The notes under the pieces are model-generated. The model was given only the letters and a program-made list of their open reading frames with translations, made no database searches and was not told the DNA's origin. From Pseudomonadota bacterium (GTDB taxonomy: Bacteria; Pseudomonadota; Gammaproteobacteria; Burkholderiales; Burkholderiaceae_C), in the NCBI GenBank assembly GCA_018241265.1, contig JAFEEF010000053.1, positions 1 through 45,117 of the forward strand: a stretch of DNA of 45,117 nucleotides, written 5' to 3'. A program made the position numbers and the translations under genes. Each line of letters starts with the position of its first letter. Positions within the stretch are counted from its first letter, which is position 1. Positions 32,732 through 41,700 of this stretch are shown piece by piece.

Positions 32732-35242
32732 ATGCTGTCGTTGCTCCGCTTCGTCTCATGGCCCGAATGGCGCCACCATCCGTGGCGCCATCTGGCCGCG
32801 CTGATCGCGGTGACACTCGGCGTCGCGCTCGCCTTTTCGGTCGAGCTCATCAACCGCTCGGCACTCGGCGAATTCAGCGCCGCGACGCGTGCGATCGAAG
32901 GCACGCCCGACTTCGAGATCCGCGGCCAGCGCGACGGCTTCGACGAAGCGCTCTACGCACGCGTCGCACGGCATCCGCAGGTCGCGCTCGCCAGTCCGGT
33001 CATCGAGATCGATACCTACGGCCTGGCCGCCGACGGCGAACGCCATGCGCTGAAGCTGCTCGGCATCGACGCGCTCGTTGCCGGCGCGATGTCACCGGAG
33101 ATCGTCCCGCGACCCGATGCGGGCAGCGATCGACTGTCGGTGCTCGACCCGCACGCGGTGTACGTCAACGCAGCCCTCGCGCGCCGCCTCGGCCGGCACG
33201 CGACACTGCGATTGCAGACGACGCGCGGCAGCGTCGACCTCGAGGTGCGAGGCCGCATCGCCGCAGCCGGCCCACCGCTCGCGGTGATGGACATCGCGGG
33301 CGCACAGGACGCGTTCGGCTGGCTCGGCCGCCTCTCGCGCATCGACGTTCGCCTCGTGCCGGGTGCCGACCGCGAACGCGTGCTGCGCGACCTCGCACTG
33401 CCCGCCGGCCTGCACGCCACCACGCCGGCCGATGCGCAGCAGCGCGTCTCGAACGTCTCGCGCGCCTATCGCGTGAACCTCACGGTGCTGGCGCTGGTGG
33501 CGCTGTTCACCGGCGCGTTCCTGGTGTTCTCGATCCTCGCGCTGTCGGTCGCCAAGCGCACGCCGCAACTCGCACTGCTCGGCGTGCTCGGCCTCGATGC
33601 GGCGACGCGGCTGCGCCTCGTGCTGATCGAGTCGGCGCTGCTCGGCGCGATCGGCAGCCTGCTCGGCCTGGCGCTGGGCACGGGCCTCGCGGCGCTCGGT
33701 TTGCGGCAACTCGCCGGCGATCTGGGCGGCGGCTACTTTCCGGGCGTCACGCCGGGCCTGCAGTTCAGCGGCGGCGCGGCCCTCGTCTACGGGCTGCTCG
33801 GCGTGGCCGCGGCGCTCGTCGGCGGCTGGCTGCCGGCACGCGCAGCCGCCAGCCTCGCGCCGGCGCAGGCCCTCAAGGGCCTCGTCACCGACACGGCCGT
33901 GCAGCGCGTCTGGATCGGGCCGAGCCTCGTCGCCTGCGCCGCGCTGCTCGCCTGCCTGCCGCCGGTCGCCGGCATACCGCTCGCCGCCTACCTGTCGGTG
34001 GCCTGCCTGCTGCTCGGCGGCATGGCGGCGATTCCGGCCGGCATCGGCTGGCTGCTGGCCCCGATCGGCGCACCACGCTCGCCGACGCTGCTGCTGGCCG
34101 TCGAACGCGCCCGACGCCAGCGCCACACGGCGACGGTCGCGGTCGCCGGCGTCGTCGCGAGCCTGAGCCTCGCCGTCGCGCTGACCGTGATGGTCGCGAG
34201 CTTCCGCGAAGCGGTGCGCGGCTGGCTCGACGTCGTGCTGCCGGCCGACCTCTACGTGCGCACCGTCGCCGGTCCGACCCGCGGCGATGCCGGCGGGCTG
34301 CCACGCGACCTGCCCGAGCGCGCCGCGACGATGGCGGGCGTGCGGCGGATCGAGGCTCAACGCATCGTCGGTTTGCGCCTGAATGCCGACCTGCCCGACG
34401 TGACCCTGATCGCCCGGCCGATCGCCGACCCGGCGCGCGCGCTGCCGCTGGTCGGTACGCCGCAAGCGCTGCCGTCGGGCGCCATCGGCATCTACGCCAG
34501 CGAAGCGATGGCCGCGCTGTACGGCGCGCAACCGGGCACGCATCTGACCTTGCCGCTGCCGGGCGGCACCCGCCGCGAGGTCTTCGTGCGCGCGCTGTGG
34601 CACGACTATGCGCGCCAGCACGGCGCGGTGCTGATGGACATCGACGACTACCGGCGCCTCACCGGCGACCGCCGGATCGACGATCTGGCGCTGTGGCTGG
34701 CTCCCGGCACCGACGCGGTGGCACTCGAATCGATGCTGCGCCGCGCGACCAGTGCGCTCGGCGCCGACGGCGCGCTGCTCGAGTTCGCGTCCGCTACGGA
34801 GATCCGTGCCACATCGCTGCGTCTCTTCGACCGCAGCTTCGCAGTGACCTACTGGCTGCAGGCGGTGGCGATCGCGATCGGGCTGTTCGGCATCGCGGCG
34901 AGCTTCTCGGCGCAGGTCCTCGCGCGCCGCAAGGAGTTCGGGCTGCTCGCGCACCTCGGCCTGACGCACGCGCAGGTGCTCGGCATCGTCGCCGGCGAAG
35001 GCGCGGCCTGGACCGCGGCCGGCGCCTTGCTCGGCCTCGCGCTGGGCATCGCCGTCAGCATCGTGCTCGTGAAGGTCGTCAACCCGCAGAGCTTCCACTG
35101 GACGATGGATCTGCTGCTGCCCTGGCCGCGCCTCGCGCTGCTGTGCGCCGCGGTCGTCGCGTGCGGCACCCTCACGGCGTGGATCGCCGGCCGCGGCGCC
35201 GCGGGCCGGCAAGCGGCGCTGTCGGTGAAGGAGGATTGGTGA
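32732..35242 (+). CDS. FtsX-like ABC transporter permease, YbbP type
   Basis: This is a large inner-membrane permease of 836 residues with duplicated FtsX architecture. It has an N-terminal helix (HLAALIAVTLGVALAFSVEL, about 20-39) and a periplasmic domain. The first membrane bundle lies at about 245-400 (LALVALFTGAFLVFSILALS ... LLGVLGLDAATRLRLVLIESALLGAIGSLLGLALG). A central helix is followed by a second periplasmic domain and a second bundle at about 705-830 (AIGLFGIAASFSAQVLARRKEFGLLAHLGLTHAQVLGIVAGEGAAWTAAG). It pairs with the preceding ATPase. Its stop overlaps the ATG of the 44-aa protein (TGATG), implying coupling. Confidence 0.92.
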   Translation: MLSLLRFVSWPEWRHHPWRHLAALIAVTLGVALAFSVELINRSALGEFSAATRAIEGTPDFEIRGQRDGFDEALYARVARHPQVALASPVIEIDTYGLAADGERHALKLLGIDALVAGAMSPEIVPRPDAGSDRLSVLDPHAVYVNAALARRLGRHATLRLQTTRGSVDLEVRGRIAAAGPPLAVMDIAGAQDAFGWLGRLSRIDVRLVPGADRERVLRDLALPAGLHATTPADAQQRVSNVSRAYRVNLTVLALVALFTGAFLVFSILALSVAKRTPQLALLGVLGLDAATRLRLVLIESALLGAIGSLLGLALGTGLAALGLRQLAGDLGGGYFPGVTPGLQFSGGAALVYGLLGVAAALVGGWLPARAAASLAPAQALKGLVTDTAVQRVWIGPSLVACAALLACLPPVAGIPLAAYLSVACLLLGGMAAIPAGIGWLLAPIGAPRSPTLLLAVERARRQRHTATVAVAGVVASLSLAVALTVMVASFREAVRGWLDVVLPADLYVRTVAGPTRGDAGGLPRDLPERAATMAGVRRIEAQRIVGLRLNADLPDVTLIARPIADPARALPLVGTPQALPSGAIGIYASEAMAALYGAQPGTHLTLPLPGGTRREVFVRALWHDYARQHGAVLMDIDDYRRLTGDRRIDDLALWLAPGTDAVALESMLRRATSALGADGALLEFASATEIRATSLRLFDRSFAVTYWLQAVAIAIGLFGIAASFSAQVLARRKEFGLLAHLGLTHAQVLGIVAGEGAAWTAAGALLGLALGIAVSIVLVKVVNPQSFHWTMDLLLPWPRLALLCAAVVACGTLTAWIAGRGAAGRQAALSVKEDW

Positions 35243-35376
35243 TGGCCCGCCCGGCGATCCACCGCATGCCCGAGTTGCACGCCGCATGGGAAGATCGCGC
35301 CCGCGGCAACCGGGCGCGCGAGATCGAAGCACTCGAGCGCCAGGCATCGAACGACGACGACGAGGAGGATGCGTGA
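35242..35376 (+). CDS. 44-aa acidic small protein in the ABC operon
   Basis: A 44-residue protein reads MARPAIHRMPELHAAWEDRA and continues with a charged helix rich in Arg and Glu, ending in an acidic ASNDDDEEDA tail. It has no signal peptide or membrane segment. Its ATG overlaps the permease stop (TGATG), and its TGA overlaps the GTG of the next gene (GTGA). That double overlap is the main argument that it is translated. I do not recognise a family. It could be a cytoplasmic accessory of the transporter or of the DUF1304 protein. Confidence 0.6.
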   Translation: MARPAIHRMPELHAAWEDRARGNRAREIEALERQASNDDDEEDA

Positions 35377-35723
35377 CGACGATCGCCAACATACTGGTCG
35401 GCCTGGTGGCCGCGATCCATCTCTACATCCTCGTGCTCGAGATGTTCCTGTGGGACACGCCGCGCGGCCGGCGCGCGTTCGGCACCACGCCGGCGTTCGC
35501 GACCGAATCGAAGATCCTCGCCGCCAACCAGGGCCTGTACAACGGCTTCCTCGCGGCCGGCCTGATCTGGGGGCTGGCATCGGCCGGTCCGGCGGTCGAG
35601 ATCTTCTTCCTCGGCTGCGTGATCGTCGCCGGCGTATTCGGCGCGATCACGGCATCGCGGCGCATCCTCTACGTGCAGGCGCTGCCGGCGGCCGTCGCGC
35701 TGGCCGCCGTGCTGTTCGCCTGA
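35373..35723 (+). CDS. DUF1304-family integral membrane protein
   Basis: This inner-membrane protein of 116 residues starts with GTG at 35373. It has four hydrophobic helices: IANILVGLVAAIHLYILVLEMF, YNGFLAAGLIWGLASAG, IFFLGCVIVAGVFGAI and VQALPAAVALAAVLFA. Between the first two is a conserved loop (WDTPRGRRAFGTTPAFATESKILAANQ). These features match DUF1304, whose function is unknown. The start overlaps the stop of the 44-aa gene by four bases. It ends 2 bp before the convergent hydrolase stop, so it closes the ABC operon. Confidence 0.88.
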   Translation: MTTIANILVGLVAAIHLYILVLEMFLWDTPRGRRAFGTTPAFATESKILAANQGLYNGFLAAGLIWGLASAGPAVEIFFLGCVIVAGVFGAITASRRILYVQALPAAVALAAVLFA

Positions 35724-35725
35724 GA

Positions 35726-36397
35726 TCACGATCCCGCGAAGTACTCGCGCAGGCGCGCCTCGGTGCGCTTCCAAGCATCGCCCGCGGCAGCGCCGTTGTA
35801 CGACCGGCCGGGCATGATGAAGTCGTGGTCGGCGCGCGGATAGGTGACGAGCTCGAACGGCGGCTGGTGCTGCGACGTGCTCGCCGCATCGGCGATCGCG
35901 CGCGCTTTCTCGATCCGGCAGCAGTCCTTGTAGGTATCGGCTTCGCCGGCCAGCATCAGCACCGGCACCTTGAGGCTCGCGACGAAGCGGTCCGGATGCT
36001 CGACGAAAGCCGTCAGCGGATACATCACGACGATGCCGGCCACGAGGTCGGGCCAACGCGCGACGCGGCCGATCGCCTCGCCCCCGCCGAGCGAGAAGCC
36101 GACCACCGCGACCTTGCCGGGCAGCGCGTGCGCGGACTGCGTGGCCTTCGCGATCGCGTCCTTGATCGCCTCGCCCTGCTCGCCGCGGTAGTCGTTGCCG
36201 TCGAGCAAGGTGACGTCGTAGCCCATCTCGGCGATCTGCCTGGCTGCAGCGATGTAGTGGCCGGCGCCGAGCTGCCCGGACAGCACGACGACGACGCGGC
36301 CCTTGCCGGACGGCGGTGCATATTCGGCCTGGGCGTGAGCGGCGATGCAGCAAGCGGCGGCGGCGCATGCCGCGAGCGAGCGCCAAAGTCGGGACAT
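35726..36397 (-). CDS. Secreted dienelactone hydrolase-like alpha/beta hydrolase
   Basis: The product is a predicted exported hydrolase of 223 residues. The signal peptide is MSRLWRSLAACAAAACCIAAHAQA. The fold shows VVVVLSGQLGAGHYIAAARQIA and a nucleophile elbow VGFSLGGGEAIG with Ser where dienelactone hydrolases have Cys. LMLAGEADTYKDCC carries the acid residue and YPRADHDFIMPG the His. ATG 36397 follows a GGAGG site and begins the signal peptide; an earlier in-frame ATG at 36487 adds a 30-residue leader and is unlikely. The substrate is unknown. It is convergent with the DUF1304 gene and divergent from the truncated phosphoesterase. Confidence 0.88.
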   Translation of the reverse strand: MSRLWRSLAACAAAACCIAAHAQAEYAPPSGKGRVVVVLSGQLGAGHYIAAARQIAEMGYDVTLLDGNDYRGEQGEAIKDAIAKATQSAHALPGKVAVVGFSLGGGEAIGRVARWPDLVAGIVVMYPLTAFVEHPDRFVASLKVPVLMLAGEADTYKDCCRIEKARAIADAASTSQHQPPFELVTYPRADHDFIMPGRSYNGAAAGDAWKRTEARLREYFAGS

Positions 36398-36537
36398 GGA
36401 AACCTCCTGGCTTGACGATGAAACGTCGCAAGCTTCGCCGACGACCGCTTGCAAACCATTAAATTCGCGCAGCGGCGTCATCGCCACGACACGGCGGCTG
36501 CCGATGCTGCGCCGTCCACCCGATCACCACCGACGCG

Positions 36538-36984
36538 ATGATGAACGAACCGAGCATCCCGACGCAGGCCGACGACGACACGTCTCCGATCGATGCGGAG
36601 CGCCGCCGGCTGCTGGCGGGCATCGCCGCCACCGGCGTGGCGCTCGGCAGCGCAAGTTCGGCGGCTGCACGCACCGTGGCCGACGTCGAGCTGCCGCCGC
36701 CGACGCAGTCCGGCATCGATCACTTCGTCGTCGTGATGATGGAGAACCGCTCGTTCGATCACCTGCTCGGCTGGGTGCCGAACGCGGACGGCCTGTTCTT
36801 CGGCCTCGGTTTTCGCGACGCGAACGGCACGCTGCAGGCCACGCACGACCTCGCGCCCGACTACCAGAACTGCGCCAGCGAAGTCGCCCGAGTTAGGGAT
36901 GTCTGGCGGCCGCGGATGCGCACGATGATGCGCACCGAAAAAAGGAACCCCTCATGGACGCCACCCCGGTCATCTTGGAGCTGA
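36538..36984 (+). pseudogene. 5' remnant of a Tat-exported phosphoesterase / phospholipase C-type enzyme
   Basis: Only the first ~113 residues of a normally much longer enzyme (several hundred residues) are present. The Tat signal is at about 21-45 (ERRRLLAGIAATGVALGSAS), followed by LPPPTQSGIDHFVVVMMENRSFDHLLGW, the metal-binding start of the alkaline phosphatase-like/phospholipase C phosphoesterase family, and LAPDYQNCA. After about position 36876 the frame continues for 35 unrelated residues to a stop at 36984, and no further phosphoesterase sequence appears in any frame. A deletion or insertion has removed the catalytic body. The DUF3892-type gene starts within the residual frame. Confidence 0.8.
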
Positions 36985-37958
36985 CGAACCTGCACTGCTA
37001 CGACGAGGGCGACAGCATAGGCAGCGCCGAGCCCTACCTCTGGACGGTGTTCTTCAAGATCGATGGCGACAGCGTCCACATCGACAACACGTTGACGCTG
37101 CGCGGCACGGCGACGGTCGTCGCGACGGTCGGGAACCACGGCGACATCGGACCGGGCGGCGTCGGTGCGGGCGACGACATCCCGATCCCCGCGAGCCTCG
37201 GCCGCTTCGAGACGACGGTGAAGCCGATCCCGCTCGACGTGCCGATCGGCAGCCTGGTCGACTTCCCCGGCACGGTCGGCTGCATCATCGTGCTGCTCGA
37301 GCAGGACTCGACGTCCGACGACGCGGTGGCCGCCGGCCGCGCCGCGCTGACATCGGCCGTGCAGGACGCGCTCGACACGATGATTCCGACGCTCAACGTC
37401 CTGCATACCGCGCCGACCCAGGAAGAGCTGGACGCGATGACCGCGCAGATCGGCAAGGCCGTCGAGGACGCGATCAGCGACCAAGTCAGCATCTGGGACT
37501 GGCTCGGCGCACTCGGCAACATGGACGACAAGATCGGCTCGGCCGTGCTGCGCTATTCGCAGGCCGACCTCGACGCGGCGGCCTACAGCGGCATCCCGAT
37601 CTCGCAGGAGTGGGAGAACGAAGGCGACTGGCTCATCACCGGCAGCGCCAGCGCCGTCATCGACGAGCTGACGATAGGCTGCATCCACAAGCCCTCGGGC
37701 AATGTCGAGGCGCATCACATCGAGCGTGTCGGCGGCGTCTACAACGGCAGCAACTGGCGCATGACGCGCGACCAGGTGATCCAGTTCCTGCAGCAGGGCA
37801 AGCGCTTCGGCGTCGCCGGCGCCGACGGCAGCCATTCGGACGTCGAGGTCTTCAAGCACTGGGTCTCGAACGCGAACCCGACGGGTCTCTACATCGCGAC
37901 CACCCGCGACGGATCGAAGGCCGACAACCTGCTGTCGCTGCCTGACTGCGGCGATTGA
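36954..37958 (+). CDS. DUF3892-type hypothetical protein with N-terminal novel domain
   Basis: The product is a 334-residue soluble protein without a signal peptide. Residues 1-90 (VILELTNLHCYDEGDSIGSAEPYLWTVFFKIDGDSV) look like a separate beta-rich domain. A helical middle region (TQEELDAMTAQIGKAVEDAISDQ) follows. The last 85 residues (HHIERVGGVYNGSNWRMTRDQVIQFLQQGKRFGVAG ... LYIATTRDGSKADNLLSLPDC) match my recollection of DUF3892, a small domain of unknown function. AAAGGA precedes the ATG at 36954. It overlaps the end of the truncated phosphoesterase frame and may have arrived with the event that broke that gene. Confidence 0.75.
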   Translation: MDATPVILELTNLHCYDEGDSIGSAEPYLWTVFFKIDGDSVHIDNTLTLRGTATVVATVGNHGDIGPGGVGAGDDIPIPASLGRFETTVKPIPLDVPIGSLVDFPGTVGCIIVLLEQDSTSDDAVAAGRAALTSAVQDALDTMIPTLNVLHTAPTQEELDAMTAQIGKAVEDAISDQVSIWDWLGALGNMDDKIGSAVLRYSQADLDAAAYSGIPISQEWENEGDWLITGSASAVIDELTIGCIHKPSGNVEAHHIERVGGVYNGSNWRMTRDQVIQFLQQGKRFGVAGADGSHSDVEVFKHWVSNANPTGLYIATTRDGSKADNLLSLPDCGD

Positions 37959-38016
37959 GGAACCGCCGCGCGACGCGGCGTAACATCCCCGGCGCCCCGC
38001 GCGAGCAGGAGACGCC

Positions 38017-38487
38017 ATGCCGGTCACCGAGCTGAACCACTACTTCGTCCGCGCCAACGACCTCGAGCGCACGCGCCGCTTCTATTGCGACGTGCTCGGC
38101 CTGCAGGTGATGCCGCGCCCCGACTTTCCGTTCCCCGGCTACTGGCTCGGCACCGGCGACAAGATCCAGGTGCACATGGGTCCGCACGGCATCGCGCATT
38201 CGGAGCTGTACTACCTCGGCACCACCGTGGCGTCAGCCACCGACAACAGCGGCGTCGTCGATCACATCGCCTTCCTCGCGACCGATCCGGACGGCTTCGC
38301 GGCGCGGCTCGCCGACCACGGGGTGGCGGCGCGCAAGCGCTATTTCCCCGAGTTCCGCTTGCTCCAGATGTTCGTCGAGGATCCGGATGGGTTGACGATC
38401 GAGCTCAACTTCCACGGCATCGCGACGCAGCCGGACTGGGCGGCGGACGGCGAGAACTATGCGGAGATGCCGCGGGCGGATCGGTAG
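38017..38487 (+). CDS. VOC-family (glyoxalase/dioxygenase-like) protein
   Basis: The product is a 156-residue cytoplasmic protein of the vicinal oxygen chelate superfamily. It has paired beta-alpha-beta-beta-beta modules: LNHYFVRANDLERTRRFYCDVLGLQVM, then VDHIAFLATDPDGFAARLADHGVAARKRYF and MFVEDPDGLTIELNFH. Candidate metal ligands are His8, His89 in VDHIAF and Glu in IELNFH. Members include glyoxalases, dioxygenases and antibiotic-resistance proteins; the reaction cannot be assigned. It sits 58 bp after the DUF3892-type gene on the same strand. Confidence 0.88.
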   Translation: MPVTELNHYFVRANDLERTRRFYCDVLGLQVMPRPDFPFPGYWLGTGDKIQVHMGPHGIAHSELYYLGTTVASATDNSGVVDHIAFLATDPDGFAARLADHGVAARKRYFPEFRLLQMFVEDPDGLTIELNFHGIATQPDWAADGENYAEMPRADR

Positions 38488-38797
38488 GCGCCGCGTCAGC
38501 TTGCACGGCCATCGGCCGCCGGCCAGATCCGTTTGCGGCAGAAGCGGTAAGTCTACCCCCTGAATGGATGAGTTATTCTCCCCGTCACTTCCACGAGAGT
38601 CGGCTTAGCATACCGCCGCATTCCCAATCGGAAGCCACTCGCGTGCGACCCGGTCCTTCAACTCACCTTCCCCTCCTTGTCTGCTCACCATCAACATGCA
38701 GCAATCGGCGCCCGGGACCGTCGACTAGCAACAAGACTCGTAGTCGATGCCGTCCCGGCTTCCTTTTGTCTTCAAGAACAATCCCAGGAGATCCCCT
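38488..38797. other. Gene-free stretch before the glycine-rich protein
   Basis: This 310-bp interval is less GC-rich than its surroundings and contains AGTTATTCTCCCC and other pyrimidine-rich runs. It presumably holds the promoter of the 1088-aa gene, but I cannot identify -35/-10 or -24/-12 elements with confidence. The only firm signal is the AGGAGA ribosome-binding site at 38786-38791, six bases before the GTG start. Confidence 0.5.
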
Positions 38798-41700
38798 GTG
38801 ACTCGAACCCCTCAAAGTCCGCTTCCTACCGGTAGGAAGCACAGAACCTTCGTATTCGCGCCCGTTTTGCTCGCCGCAGCCGTCGGCAACATCTATGCAG
38901 CCGGGATCAGCAAGACCGGTCCAAGCGGAACGCCAGGCAGCAACGGTACGACGATTGGGCAAGCGGGCGGAGCCGGTGGCGCGGGCAGCACCACACGGGC
39001 GTTTGTTCCACGAAACAGCGATGCATCGAACAGCGCGGCGGCGCAAGGCGGCAGCGGTGGAAACGGTGGGAACGGCGCGAGCGGCAATGCGAAGATAAAG
39101 GGAGGCAGGGCCGGAGCTGGAGGAAACGGGGGTAGTGCACTTGCCGCAGCGACCGCGGCTCTTTCATCCGGCGACGCAATGGCGTACACGTCGGCCACGG
39201 GTGGCATCGGCGGCGCCAGCGGATCGCCTGGCTGGGATGGTGGCGCGGGCACCCGCAGCGGAGCCAACGGCGGCAACGGCGGAGCCGCGCAAGCACAGTC
39301 GTTCGCCAGCGCATCGAGTTACGGCAACGCTTCCTCGCAAACATACGTAACCGGAGGCGACGGTGGCATGGCGTACGGAATCGGCGGGCGTGGCGGAGAC
39401 GGAGGCTTCGCCGCTGGATCCGCAAACGCCGTTTCAACCTCAGGTTATGTGTTGGTAGGGGTTTCTGCGCAGGGAGGTGCCGGCGGCTATGGGGCCGCGG
39501 GCGCCAACGGGGGCAATGGCGCATCCGTATCGTTGACGAACGCCGTCAGCGGCACCACCAGCGGCGGGCTCAGCTTCTCCCAGGTCGCTCAAGGCGGCAA
39601 TGCCGGAGGAGCCGATTGGGGGACAGTGGGACGCGCAGGCAATGCAACTTCGACACTGACGGTGAACGATTCAAGCGCCAGCAGCCTGACGCTGAGCGCA
39701 GGGGCTCTCGGAGGCCAAGGCGGGAGCACCAACGGAGGCACCACCGCAAGCCGCGGCGGTGCCGGCACGGCAACAACAAACAGTGCCAGCACCGGCTACT
39801 CGAATGTCTCGGCGGCAGCTACGGGGGGCAACGGGGGCTCAGTCAATAGCGGCTCGGGCAACGGAGGCGCCGGAGGGATGGCTACCGCCAGGCAAATCGT
39901 GACAGGTGCGGGCGTGTTCGCGCTCGCGAGCGCACAAGGAGGCCAGGGCGGTTCGGGCTGGGGCGTCGGCCACTCGGGCGGGGATGGTGGGCAGGCGCTG
40001 GTGTCCGCCATCGGCGCGGACACCAGCGGAGCAGGACTGAGTCTTTCCGCCTCGGTGGGTGGCGGTTCCGGTGGCTACGGCTACGGTGGGGCGAACGGCG
40101 GCAAAGGCACATCGGTCTCGCTGTCGAACGTCGTCGGCGGCACAACCAGTGGCGCCGTCTTTCTTACCCAATCAGCCAGTGGCGGATTCGGCGGTGGGTC
40201 GGACTCCGGCTTGGTGGGTTCTGCTGGAAGCGCCCTTTCGTCGTTGACGTGGAACGACGCATCGGCCACCGGAGGCGTATCGCTGTCCACCTGGGCGAGC
40301 GGTGGCCAGGGCGGATACAGCTACGGAACGGCATCCGGTAGCAGCGGCGGCGATGCGACGGCGATGGTGAAGGGCGACAGTGTCGCGGCGATCGGCTTGA
40401 TAGCGTCGGCCAACGGTGGCAACGGCGGCTCCAACTACGGCGGAGGAAACGGAGGCGCCGGCGGAGCTGCAACAGCAACAGCTTCGGGAACGGCAGGGGC
40501 CGGAGGAAGCGCCTCGGTGATCGCCGTAGGAGGCAGCGGCGGCCAAGGCGACGGAGCGGGCTATAGCGGCGGCGACGGCGCCCAAGCCAGCGTATCGGCC
40601 TTGGCAACCGACAGCGGTGGCATGTCGTCGAGCGTCACAGCGAGCGCCACCGGTGGTTCGGGCGGGTCAGGACTGAATGGCGCCAATGGCGGCCAGGGCG
40701 CATCCGTATCGCTGAGCAACGTTGTCTCAGGCAGCACCTCCGGCAACCTCAGCTTTTCGCAGTTCGCGGTCGGGGGCAATGGGGGCTCATCCGATACCGG
40801 AATGGTCGGCCGAGGGGGAGATGCCACCTCCATCTTGGCGGTTTCCGATCAGACGGCGAGCAACCTCGCGGCCATGGCCCAGGCCACCGCCGGTATCGGC
40901 GGTACCAACGTGTCGGGAACGCAAGGCACGAACGGGAATGCATTGGCCTCCGTCTCCGCTACGTCCAGCCGTCCTGGCTCCCAGGTCAACAGCCAAGCCA
41001 TCGCCTACGGCTGGAGCGAATACGTCTTCCCGACGGGAGGCACCCCGACCGGCACAGCGACCGCGAACGCCACGGCGATCGCAGCGGCCAACGCGAACGC
41101 CTCTGCCAACGTATATGGAAGCGCCTATCTGCCCGGAGCCCCGCTCATGTTGGCCAACGGTACAGCCGCCGCAACGGCGCGCAGCACGTTGACCAATCAG
41201 GGCGCGAACGCCTCGAGCTACGTCTACGGCGCATCGGTGGTCAGTTCGACAGCACAATCGTTCTCGTCCGGTGCAGGCCTCGCCCAGTCGACCGCCTATG
41301 GGCAAGGCGCGAGCGGCGCGGCGCAGGCCACGAGTACTTCGTCCGGCGGCAAAGCAATGCAGATCGTCGCGGGCGCGGCAGGGCAGACGAGCGGCACGGC
41401 CTCCGTCGCCACGACTACGTCGTTCGGCAACACCGGTCTCTACCTACCCGACTTCAGCACCAGCAACACGGGGCTGCACGCCTTCTCGTACATGGACGGC
41501 GCGCCGGACCCCGCCATCGTCGCAAGCGAACTGGCATCGCATCGCAAGGTCGACCATGCGCTCACAGCGAGCGGCCTCCAGACGTTTGCGCTCGGCTCGA
41601 TGGGGACACAGGTATCGACCGATGCGACCGCCGAGAACACCTATTCGGCAAGCGCCGAATACAGCTTCACGCTGGCGCACACGAGCGGCGTCTTGCTGGG

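Noticed and set aside
36877-36953. GTTAGGG at 36892-36898 as another attC core site at the phosphoesterase breakpoint
   Set aside because: The final base does not fit GTTRRRY, and no matching RYYYAAC with a hairpin lies within 150 bp on either side.
38890-41000. Repeated GGNGG coding DNA as a CRISPR array or satellite
   Set aside because: Repeats are degenerate, in frame and explained by protein modules of about 196 residues. There are no identical short repeats with unique spacers.
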